Source of the DNA: Fibrobacter sp. UWT2
GTDB taxonomy: Bacteria; Fibrobacterota; Fibrobacteria; Fibrobacterales; Fibrobacteraceae
Assembly: GCF_900142545.1 (NCBI RefSeq)
Contig: NZ_FRBF01000005.1
Coordinates: 62,001 to 126,000 of the forward strand
Direction: 5' to 3'
DNA: 64,000 bases
The position numbers and the translations under genes are program-made. The notes below the pieces were generated by a model that was given only the letters and a program-made list of their open reading frames with translations, did no database searches and was not told the DNA's origin. Shown piece by piece: positions 25,279 to 32,202 of this stretch (its first letter is position 1; each line of letters begins with the position of its first letter).

Positions 25279-26156
25279 AATATATCTTCAAACTTTTTTC
25301 TGCCCGATATATTGAAACCATTGGAAGTTTCCTATTAATAAAAGAATTGATATACGTTCTGACAGGTTCAGAAAGATTAGAAAATTTTTCAAATTACTTG
25401 GTCTTCGGCGTACTTCCTGTAATAGTTTGCATTATCGCTTTATTACGAAAATGCTTTTTTACCGATTACTCAATTGAGGAAACAGATTCAAAAATTTCAC
25501 TATCATTTGGGAACATATTAAAGAAAACAGGAATTATCATCATCCCCGTAAATCAAGAATTCGACACTTTTGTTGGCGATGGTATCGTATCCCCAAGGTC
25601 TTTACATGGAAAATTTATAAATAAATTCTACAAAAACGACTTAACGACCCTCAACGCACTCATTGATACTGAATTACAGAAACAACAAGTATCCTTTACT
25701 CCAAGACCCAACAAAACAAAAGGTAAGCAAAAAAGCTACCCTTTAGGTACATGCGTTAGAATTGAAAAAAAGAACAAAATTTTTATTCTTGCAGCTTTAA
25801 CGACTTTTGACGACAGTTGCCACGCAGAACCAATAAACAAATTCCATCGAAACGAATTTTTATCAAAAATTTGGGCATGGATTCGGTCCAACGAAGAACC
25901 CAATGACATCCATTTCCCTTTAATTGGATCAGGTAATTCCAGGATGAAAGGAACTTCTCAAGAAAAATATCGAGCCATAGTTGATTCAGGAATAGCAGAA
26001 ATAAGCCAAGCAAAAACATTCCAAACATTTGATATCACACTGCCTTTTTGCACCTTTTCGAAATATGAAGAATTTGACGAATACATCCGTTTTAAAGCTT
26101 TGTATAAGGAAATATCAAATCCTGATCAAATCAACATAGGAACAGAGACGAATTAG
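25275..26156 (+). CDS. Two-TM macro-domain protein, type II Thoeris ThsA-like effector
   Basis: The product has 293 residues. Two hydrophobic helices (about 12-32 and 42-62) come first, then a macro-like domain with GIIIIPVNQEFDTFVGDGIV, SLHGKFINKFY and IHFPLIGSGNSRMKG. This matches the DUF6430 Thoeris macro domain that binds the signal made by ThsB and then disrupts the membrane. The start overlaps the TIR gene stop, as expected for a two-protein system. As I recall, TM-macro effectors of type II Thoeris respond to a histidine-ADP-ribose signal; the ligand of this protein is not known. Confidence 0.8.
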   Translation: MKYIFKLFSARYIETIGSFLLIKELIYVLTGSERLENFSNYLVFGVLPVIVCIIALLRKCFFTDYSIEETDSKISLSFGNILKKTGIIIIPVNQEFDTFVGDGIVSPRSLHGKFINKFYKNDLTTLNALIDTELQKQQVSFTPRPNKTKGKQKSYPLGTCVRIEKKNKIFILAALTTFDDSCHAEPINKFHRNEFLSKIWAWIRSNEEPNDIHFPLIGSGNSRMKGTSQEKYRAIVDSGIAEISQAKTFQTFDITLPFCTFSKYEEFDEYIRFKALYKEISNPDQINIGTETN

Positions 26157-26315
26157 TCTCGCAATTACCACCTATTTAGCGTTTAACTTTGGATGTATGA
26201 CCATTTTTTTCTCTGTATGCAAGCCTACAAAAAAGAGAATAAAAAAATATTTATGATTATAGACTCAAAATTATTCAACAACATTTTTCAAAAATGCAGT
26301 CTTTTCTCCGCATAT

Positions 26316-26530
26316 TTATAACAGACGGTGTAAATAAATACAGTCATTAATCCACGACTCTCTTGCCAAACCCGCCAAAACATCCTCATCCAGGGAGATG
26401 GGTACGGGCAATGTTCTCTGATAAGTTGAGGAATCTATGAAGAATTCAACACGGCAGATGGGTGGGCAGAATCCCCTGTCCGTGATAAACCAAAAGCATA
26501 TGGTGTACTTTGCTCCGGCATATTCGCCAT
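26316..26530 (-). pseudogene. Gene fragment of unknown family, antisense to the KAP leader
   Basis: The minus strand has an open frame ending LARESWINDCIYLHRLL with a stop at 26316-26318. Its codons look like the GC-richer core genes, unlike the AT-rich neighbours, from 26320 up to about 26530. Upstream of that the frame becomes AT-rich and loses protein character. I do not recognise the family. It is best read as the 3' end of a gene cut by insertion of the KAP gene block. The rest of the gap 26157-26315 shows nothing. Confidence 0.4.
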
Positions 26531-26556
26531 TCCTACTGTTTTTTATATTGGACGAT

Positions 26557-28941
26557 ATGATACGTAATTTAAAACAATTTTTCATTTCTTTATTTGTAGG
26601 ATTGATATTTTCATCAATTCTGTTTTACATACCAGGGGTAGACAACCACTACTACCTCATAATATTTTCTTGCGTATTTGCAATTTTAATCTTTGTTTAT
26701 CCCTTATCACGAAATAAAAGGCTTTGGCTTACTGTTTGTATCCCTGTGATATTTGCTTCTGCCTTGATTCACTTCTTTAGTTCTAATCGCAGCTGTTGCG
26801 TATGGTACACAATTGCAGCATTATCAGGATTAGCGATTGTTGTTGAAATTTGCAGACTTATTGCAAAACAGATGTGCAAAAACAAGAAAGCTATAGAACC
26901 TCCAAACTATTTTTTTGAAAGAAAATATGATTTAGACAAAATTGAAGAATATCTTGAGAAGATTAATGTTGTAGGCATCAACGCGCCATGGGGAGGAGGA
27001 AAGACATATCTTTTTAACATTCTAAAAAGTAGGCTTAATGAGAAGTTCCATTTTGTATCAATCGAAGCAATGGCTTCGACGGTTGACTCCATAGAAAGCT
27101 ATTTTATTTCAGAACTTGGTCATGTACTTGAAAATAACGGCTATTTTTCAACTTCAACGACCAGGATTAAAAGACTTTTGAAGGATTCTAATTGGTCTTG
27201 GCTTGCAAACTTCCTATGGGGGCAAGATTCGTATACCAATTTAATTCAATCCCTAAAATCAGAAATTTGTCACCTCGACAAAAAACTTCTTATAGCAATA
27301 GAAGATGTTGATCGCGTTTCTGAAAAATCCATCGTTGAAAAAATATTTTATTTGTCAGAACAACTAACCAGTTCAAACGAAAACATCAAGATTCTATTCC
27401 TTTATAACGAAAATAATTTGCTGAACCTCCTCCAACAAGATCGTTATTATATAGAAAAATACATTCCCTATGTTGTTGACTTGACTCCAGTTTCCTTACG
27501 CACTACAATAGAGCGTGTATATGACAACGAGAAAAGTTCCTTACCGAATATTGACACGAAAATATTAAAGGACATTTTCACGCCTTTTTATACAGAGTAT
27601 TACACTAAGAAATTATTTAACGCTGACCTAACCATTCAATTTGTCCCCAATGGTGTAAATATCCGAAGAGTAAAATTGTATTTGAATGATGTTAATTTGG
27701 CTCTAGACACGCCACAGCTAAAACAGGATGCCAGGGCAGTTTATGCCTATTATTTCACAAAGCATTTTGTTTATGAAATATACAAACAGATAGATGTTGC
27801 CACACCTTTTAGCAGACTTAAATTGTTTAACTGGAAAGGGGATTCTATCGCCATAAGGGATATCCCTGAAATGCAAGCTCAGGATTCTCAAAAATTTATG
27901 GAAGATGTAAATAATGAAACGGCCTTTGCCCTATTCCGCATCTTTGACTATAAGTTTGATATCCTTATTAATAGGGAAATGAAAAAGTTTGACGACAACT
28001 TCGAAAACATCAAAGTCATGCAATCTCAGGAACATAACGAAAAAATAGACAGGTTGATTCGTTATTTACGTTGGCGCGGAAAATCTGAATATACTGATTT
28101 AGAAAACGCAAGATTGCAATTCATAGAGCATGTCCTTAACAAAAATGACGATAATCCAGATGCAAACTTTCACGCATTCATGAAATCTTTGTATAGTAAT
28201 TTATCTCCCAAAAGAGATAATACAACCATCATGAGACTTGCTGTTGATTGGTTTTACACGTTATTGCCCGCTTTTATATTACACGAAGAAGACTCCAGAG
28301 TATTCAACCGTCTGTTGGATTTTTATATCAAAAAAGAAAATGTGCATACCATTAGTTACGAGCTAATAAAAAATCTAAACTTATGCTGGGGAATAAAAAG
28401 AAATGTGTATTTGCACATTTTGAAGATATTCAACGAACTGAATATTGTTGGAAATATGAACGCAATCCCCGAATATCAAAAATTTCTCGTACTTTATTTA
28501 AATAACATGTCGAGACTTGGCTTTGTTGATACGCACAATGTTCGCCTACTTGAAGAAAAAGATTTTAAGATTATAGGCAATGACGAAAAACTCAATTATT
28601 TGATATTTGATTCATTGATGGAAGAACTTCAAAACTTAAAACAGAATGTAACGGAATCGGTTAAAAAAGATATTGACACCATGATTTCTTTTGTTGAAAA
28701 GAATAAAAAAATGGTCAATACTCAAAACGAAATGAAACCGCCCAAAGAAAAAAATCCTTTTGAAATTTCTTTTGTTTCGCAAAATTTCAAAAAAGAACTT
28801 GAAATGGTAAAATCAGCTCATTTAAGTGAAGCTGAATTTGATCAGTATGTCGACACGATGTACAGGAAGGAGGAGTTTTCTGTGGATTGCGTGAGTTTCC
28901 TGATGCAGCAAAAAAAGAACCTTATTGAGCGCCAGTCCTAA
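26557..28941 (+). CDS. Membrane KAP-family P-loop NTPase
   Basis: The product has 794 residues. I prefer the ATG at 26557 (GGACGAT before it) to the ATG at 26437, because the extra 40 residues lie over the antisense gene fragment and the base composition changes at 26557. Four transmembrane helices fall in the first 110 residues. The KAP NTPase motifs follow: Walker A VGINAPWGGGKTYLF near 147, Walker B KKLLIAIEDVDRVSEKSI near 250, and KILFLYNENNLL. KAP NTPases are membrane-linked and are frequent in defense islands, but this one has no recognised partner. The C-terminus is helical and charged. Confidence 0.82.
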   Translation: MIRNLKQFFISLFVGLIFSSILFYIPGVDNHYYLIIFSCVFAILIFVYPLSRNKRLWLTVCIPVIFASALIHFFSSNRSCCVWYTIAALSGLAIVVEICRLIAKQMCKNKKAIEPPNYFFERKYDLDKIEEYLEKINVVGINAPWGGGKTYLFNILKSRLNEKFHFVSIEAMASTVDSIESYFISELGHVLENNGYFSTSTTRIKRLLKDSNWSWLANFLWGQDSYTNLIQSLKSEICHLDKKLLIAIEDVDRVSEKSIVEKIFYLSEQLTSSNENIKILFLYNENNLLNLLQQDRYYIEKYIPYVVDLTPVSLRTTIERVYDNEKSSLPNIDTKILKDIFTPFYTEYYTKKLFNADLTIQFVPNGVNIRRVKLYLNDVNLALDTPQLKQDARAVYAYYFTKHFVYEIYKQIDVATPFSRLKLFNWKGDSIAIRDIPEMQAQDSQKFMEDVNNETAFALFRIFDYKFDILINREMKKFDDNFENIKVMQSQEHNEKIDRLIRYLRWRGKSEYTDLENARLQFIEHVLNKNDDNPDANFHAFMKSLYSNLSPKRDNTTIMRLAVDWFYTLLPAFILHEEDSRVFNRLLDFYIKKENVHTISYELIKNLNLCWGIKRNVYLHILKIFNELNIVGNMNAIPEYQKFLVLYLNNMSRLGFVDTHNVRLLEEKDFKIIGNDEKLNYLIFDSLMEELQNLKQNVTESVKKDIDTMISFVEKNKKMVNTQNEMKPPKEKNPFEISFVSQNFKKELEMVKSAHLSEAEFDQYVDTMYRKEEFSVDCVSFLMQQKKNLIERQS

Positions 28942-29005
28942 AGTGGGACGCAGACAGAAGAAATCAATCACCAAAAACAGATTTCCCGCACTCATCAAAG
29001 GAGAT

Positions 29006-29022
29006 CCCGGGTCGAGCCCGGG
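29006..29022. repeat. Dispersed hairpin repeat GGAGATCCCGGG-TCGAG-CCCGGGAAGAC
   Basis: It has a 6-bp stem in the same GGAGATC...GAC frame as the repeats at 16101, 30231, 30983 and 31027. The remaining gap 29023-29130 holds no gene. Confidence 0.75.
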
Positions 29023-29130
29023 AAGACAATCCGGCGGCACATTCGCCAACAATTCCTAGCACCCCCTCCCCCGTCATAATACGCCCTAAACAGAGTTGGG
29101 TGGGTAGGGAAGACTTCTGTCTTTTAGAAG

Positions 29131-29691
29131 CTATACCGAAGCAAGAACCTTTTTGGGTTTATTCACATTCTCGTTCTGAAGAATAATCTGAGGTTCCTGA
29201 CGCGGGTGGATTTTGTCGAGTTTTGCAGAAGAACTTTCAATAAGCATCGATGCCAAATTCAGCATGTTTTGCGTCGCTTCGATTTCAAAACTGGCAATGC
29301 CTTCAAGAATAGCGTCATCGTTGACGGCGTACTTTTGCAGTTCTTTCACCAAATCGACTAACTGACAGTAACTCGCCTTGATTTTTTGTGCGATATTTTG
29401 CGGTTTAGAAATAGTAATGGTCGTTTCGTAGCCAAGTGTAGCCAAGAACGTGCACATATCATCAACTTTAATTTGATCGTTGCTTGCACTTTCCAGCTTA
29501 GAAATGAAAGACTGGGATGTCTTCATTTTCTTTGCCATTTCGGATTGAGAAAGATTCGCCTTGGCTCGGAGGATTGTCAGGTTTTGACTAATGCTGTAGT
29601 TCTTGATGTTTTCCGTTACTTGTTTTACAGTCTCTTTTTCAACTCCCATTTCGTTCATTAAATCTGATATGGTCGATATTCTCTGGTCCAT
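29131..29691 (-). CDS. HTH (XRE-type) antitoxin, HigA-like
   Basis: The product has 186 residues. The ATG at 29691 has GGAG six bases upstream and is preferred to the in-frame start at 29718. The helix-turn-helix is TILRAKANLSQSEMAKKM, then TSQSFISKLES near residues 50-80. A long helical C-terminal extension of about 100 residues follows, longer than in typical HigA. It lies downstream of a RelE/HigB-like toxin gene in the same operon. It should bind the repeated palindromes upstream of the toxin gene and repress the pair. Confidence 0.85.
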   Translation of the reverse strand: MDQRISTISDLMNEMGVEKETVKQVTENIKNYSISQNLTILRAKANLSQSEMAKKMKTSQSFISKLESASNDQIKVDDMCTFLATLGYETTITISKPQNIAQKIKASYCQLVDLVKELQKYAVNDDAILEGIASFEIEATQNMLNLASMLIESSSAKLDKIHPRQEPQIILQNENVNKPKKVLASV

Positions 29692-29724
29692 GTTGATCTC
29701 CTGAGGGGTGGGTTGCATGTCGCT

Positions 29725-30090
29725 TCATAGCGTTTGGATAAACTGATGTCCAGCCTTAATGTCCTTTTGTTGCGATTGTTTATCGCCAATAGACGTCAGG
29801 TGGATTATCCGGACTTGTTCCTGCGGATAAATGTACAACCTAAGTTGTACACCTCCTTTTGGAGGCCGTTGATCTATAGCAAGCAAACCTTTTTGTTCGT
29901 TATGAACAAACGGGAGCGTTCTTTTGGCTTGTTCTAAAGGAACTCCTTCATCTAGTGTCTTTTTATAGGTATCCAGATTCTTGAGTACGTTTTGGAATTC
30001 CTGCGGGTGTTTTTTGGAAATTTTTTCAGCGGTGGATTTCGAATAGCACGGGGCAATCTTGTATTCCCACGGTTGCACTGCTTGCGGCAT
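29725..30090 (-). CDS. RelE/HigB-like toxin
   Basis: The product has 121 residues, with AGGAG five bases before the ATG. It has the RelE/ParE layout: N-terminal helices (STAEKISKKHPQEFQNVL), then strands LLAIDQRPPKGGVQLRLYIY and VRIIHLTSIGDKQSQQKDI, the last being a well-known HigB-like ending. Toxins of this fold cut mRNA on the ribosome. The toxin gene comes first and the antitoxin 33 bases later, which is the higBA order. Confidence 0.82.
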   Translation of the reverse strand: MPQAVQPWEYKIAPCYSKSTAEKISKKHPQEFQNVLKNLDTYKKTLDEGVPLEQAKRTLPFVHNEQKGLLAIDQRPPKGGVQLRLYIYPQEQVRIIHLTSIGDKQSQQKDIKAGHQFIQTL

Positions 30091-30135
30091 AACGACTCCT
30101 ATTATTTCATTTTCAGTCCTTTAGTAAAAATGGAT

Positions 30136-30205
30136 TTATTTCATTTTGGAATAATATATATAATTTTTATTCAAATTTCAATAAAATTATTCCATTTTGG
30201 AATAA
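30136..30205 (-). promoter_or_regulatory. HigBA promoter with two palindromic operators
   Basis: TTATTTC-ATTTT-GGAATAA (30136-30154) and the perfect TTATTCC-ATTTT-GGAATAA (30187-30205) flank a minus-strand promoter, TTGAAA (30176-30181) and TATATT (30153-30158) with 17-base spacing. A half site, TTATTTCATTTT, lies at 30102. The spacing of the two palindromes is 51 bases. The -10 box overlaps the first operator, so antitoxin binding would block transcription. Confidence 0.8.
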
Positions 30206-30225
30206 TTTTACATTTTTCCATTCAT

Positions 30226-30257
30226 CAAAGGAGATCCCGGCTCGGAGGCCGGGAAGA
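30226..30257. repeat. Dispersed hairpin repeat GGAGATCCCGGC-TCGGAG-GCCGGGAAGAC
   Basis: It has a CCCGGC/GCCGGG stem with the common GGAGATC...GAC frame. It sits between the HigBA promoter and the BrnA-like stop, on the side where BrnTA transcription would end. Confidence 0.75.
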
Positions 30258-30294
30258 CATGAGGGCGATAGGGTTGGGTGGGCGGGAATTTTAA

Positions 30295-30594
30295 TTACAT
30301 AGCGGCTTTAGCGAGTGTCTCGATGACGTACTCGCTGTATTTGACGCTGCCTTTGGCAGCGTTACGCTTGAGCCCCTCAATAATCCAGACCGGTAAACGG
30401 AACGAAGTCATTTTCGTTTCGTTGCGTTTGCGGCGTTCCTTGATTGCCTTGACGGTTTCTTCCCACGGGCCGTCGGAAACTATCGTGGAACCATCAGCGA
30501 GGCCTTTACGGAATTCGTCAGCTAGGCTCCCGGCAAATTCAAGCGTTTCCGCCTCAGACATCTTAGGATTCTTTGCTATCTTGAATTTTTCCAT
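30295..30594 (-). CDS. BrnA-like ribbon-helix-helix antitoxin
   Basis: The product has 99 residues with GAGGAAG before the ATG. The C-terminal half, KMTSFRLPVWIIEGLKRNAA then GSVKYSEYVIETLAKAA, is a ribbon-helix-helix DNA-binding segment like that of BrnA antitoxins. The N-terminal part is helical and acidic and would wrap the toxin. It overlaps the BrnT-like toxin gene by 19 bases, in toxin-antitoxin order. Confidence 0.78.
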   Translation of the reverse strand: MEKFKIAKNPKMSEAETLEFAGSLADEFRKGLADGSTIVSDGPWEETVKAIKERRKRNETKMTSFRLPVWIIEGLKRNAAKGSVKYSEYVIETLAKAAM

Positions 30595-30821
30595 AATTCT
30601 TCCTCGTCCTTGTGAGCCCTACGGGCCGTAACAACAGTATAAAGATCCTTTTCTAATACAACCGTCCAACATTCACCGTCAACCATACCTATGGCAAAAT
30701 ACCTGTTTGGATTTGACTTAGAACACATGAGCAGCCGTTTTCCATTAATGAGCTTCATAGCCATTTCTGGAGTGAAGGATCGTTCCTGAAATCGTTCGAA
30801 TGCGTGTTCTATAAACTTCAT
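30576..30821 (-). CDS. BrnT-like ribonuclease toxin
   Basis: The product has 81 residues. It begins MKFIEHAFERFQERSFTPEM and ends VVTARRAHKDEEELWKNSR, the ARRA..EE motif of BrnT toxins, while the middle (RYFAIGMVDGECWTVVLEKD) fits the RelE-like core of this family. A related reading is DUF4258. The upstream in-frame start at 30854 overlaps the promoter and is rejected. The ATG lies only 4 bases after the -10 box, so the mRNA is probably leaderless. Confidence 0.75.
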   Translation of the reverse strand: MKFIEHAFERFQERSFTPEMAMKLINGKRLLMCSKSNPNRYFAIGMVDGECWTVVLEKDLYTVVTARRAHKDEEELWKNSR

Positions 30822-30825
30822 AATT

Positions 30826-30854
30826 AATTTACAAATTGTATTACATTTTGTCAA
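30826..30854 (-). promoter_or_regulatory. TTGACA-17-TAAATT promoter of the BrnTA-like pair
   Basis: On the minus strand TTGACA (30849-30854) and TAAATT (30826-30831) are 17 bases apart, and the ATG starts 4 bases after the -10. The inverted repeat TGTATT...AATACA overlaps the -35 and spacer and may be the operator. Confidence 0.75.
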
Positions 30855-30978
30855 TACAGTCTAGTTACTTTTACAGGATCGGCGCTTTATACGCCAGCCC
30901 CTCTTATATACACGCTTTTTTCAAGCTACTGAACACCATTCCAAACGATTTTTTACAAAGAAGTCCGGATTCTTCACC

Positions 30979-31061
30979 TACAAGAGGAGATCCCCGGTCA
31001 AGCCGGGGATGACATGTAAAAACAAGAAGGAGGTCCCGGCTCGGAGGCCGGGAAGACAAGC
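30979..31061. repeat. Two dispersed hairpin repeats
   Basis: GGAGATCCCCGGTCAAGCCGGGGATGACATG (about 30982-31012) and GGAGGTCCCGGCTCGGAGGCCGGGAAGACAAG (about 31029-31060) occur in tandem. The whole gap 30855-31199 (345 bases) contains only these repeats and the promoter box at 31145. Confidence 0.8.
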
Positions 31062-31144
31062 AAATGACAAGAGCAAATTCATAGCACAAGTCCGGGATGA
31101 CAGCAAACGGCGCATTCAGTCCAACGCAAAGCATACATTTTTAT

Positions 31145-31152
31145 TATCTTTG
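31145..31152 (+). promoter_or_regulatory. TATCTTTG promoter box before the nucleotidyltransferase gene
   Basis: TATCTTTG fits TAnnTTTG and lies 47 bases before the ATG at 31200. The leader includes AAGAAGGAA just before the start. Confidence 0.5.
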
Positions 31153-31199
31153 TGCATCCCCCTCCATTTTGAGACACAAAACCAGAGGATAAGAAGGAA

Positions 31200-32150
31200 A
31201 TGAAAGTCATTCTGCCAGTCGCCGGCAAGGGCGAGCGCATGCGCCCCTACACCAACAACCTGCCCAAGTGCCTATTGCCCGTGGGCGGCAAGACTATTAT
31301 CGACTGGATTGTAGAAGACACCCTCCCGCTCAAGCCCACCGAAACCATCTTCATTACCGGATACAAGGCCGAGAAGATGGATGAATACCTCAAGGCAAAG
31401 CCCGAATGGGGCAACACACGCACAGTTCTCCAAAGCGACCCGCAAGGCCTGGGGCAAGCCATCAGCCTCGCTCTCCCCTACGTAAACGACGACGAACCGC
31501 TGCTCATCATTTTGGGCGACACGCTCTTCGACGCCGACATCCAGAGCCTCGCAAACGCCACCGAGAACGTCCTTTACACCTACAAGGTCCAGGACCCGCG
31601 CCGCTTTGGCGTAGCCGTCACCAACGCGGACAAGCAAATCGAACGCCTGATCGAAAAGCCGCAAGAATTCGTAAGCGACGAGGCTATCGTCGGAATCTAC
31701 TACATCAAAGACGTCAAGGAACTCAAAAACGCGCTCCAGCACCTGATAAGCAACGACATCCGCACCCGCGGAGAATTCCAACTGACCGACGCTCTCCAGA
31801 TGATGATCGAACAGGGCTGCAAATTCCGCACCGCCCCCGTAAACGAATGGCTGGACTGCGGGCTCCCAGAGACGCTAATTCAGACTAACACCTGGCTACT
31901 GCAGAACAGGCCTACACTCAACAACATTTGCCACATCGTTAGCCAGAACAAGTCCATGAACAACGTCAAGCTGATTCCCCCTTGCAACATCGGCAAGAAC
32001 GTAATCATTGAGAACAGCACCATCGGCCCCAATGTCGCCATCGGCGACAACAGCGTCATCAAAAACGCCAGCATTCAAAACTGCGTTATATGGAAAAACG
32101 AGGAAGTTCATTCCTCGCAAATTAACGGTCAAGTTATAGCAAAATGCTAA
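31200..32150 (+). CDS. Sugar-phosphate nucleotidyltransferase with left-handed beta-helix tail
   Basis: The product has 316 residues. The pyrophosphorylase signature is at the N-terminus (MKVILPVAGKGERMRPYT, then NNLPKCLLPVGGKTIIDWI), followed by LIILGDTLFDADI with the metal-binding Asp and later FGVAVTN and LIEKPQEF. The last 70 residues carry hexapeptide repeats (IGKNVIIENSTIGPNVAIGD). The protein would make an NDP-sugar (dTDP-glucose, UDP-glucose or GDP-mannose type cannot be separated by eye) for the adjacent polysaccharide locus. It converges on ugd with a shared terminator between them. Confidence 0.87.
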   Translation: MKVILPVAGKGERMRPYTNNLPKCLLPVGGKTIIDWIVEDTLPLKPTETIFITGYKAEKMDEYLKAKPEWGNTRTVLQSDPQGLGQAISLALPYVNDDEPLLIILGDTLFDADIQSLANATENVLYTYKVQDPRRFGVAVTNADKQIERLIEKPQEFVSDEAIVGIYYIKDVKELKNALQHLISNDIRTRGEFQLTDALQMMIEQGCKFRTAPVNEWLDCGLPETLIQTNTWLLQNRPTLNNICHIVSQNKSMNNVKLIPPCNIGKNVIIENSTIGPNVAIGDNSVIKNASIQNCVIWKNEEVHSSQINGQVIAKC

Positions 32151-32156
32151 AACACC

Positions 32157-32184
32157 AAAAAGAGGGGCGTTAGCCCCCTTTTTT
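32157..32184. terminator. Bidirectional terminator between convergent genes
   Basis: An A-run, GGGGC-GTTA-GCCCC and TTTTTT are arranged symmetrically, 7 bases after the nucleotidyltransferase stop and 19 bases beyond the ugd stop. Confidence 0.8.
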
Positions 32185-32202
32185 GTCATTTTTTAGCCAA
32201 CC

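Noticed and set aside
26437-26556. N-terminal extension of the KAP NTPase from the ATG at 26437
   Set aside because: The 40 extra residues overlap an antisense gene fragment, lack family resemblance, and the base composition changes at the ATG at 26557.
29734-29937. Plus-strand small frame opposite the HigB-like toxin
   Set aside because: It has no ribosome site and no motif. The minus-strand toxin with AGGAG and HigB-like ending explains the region.
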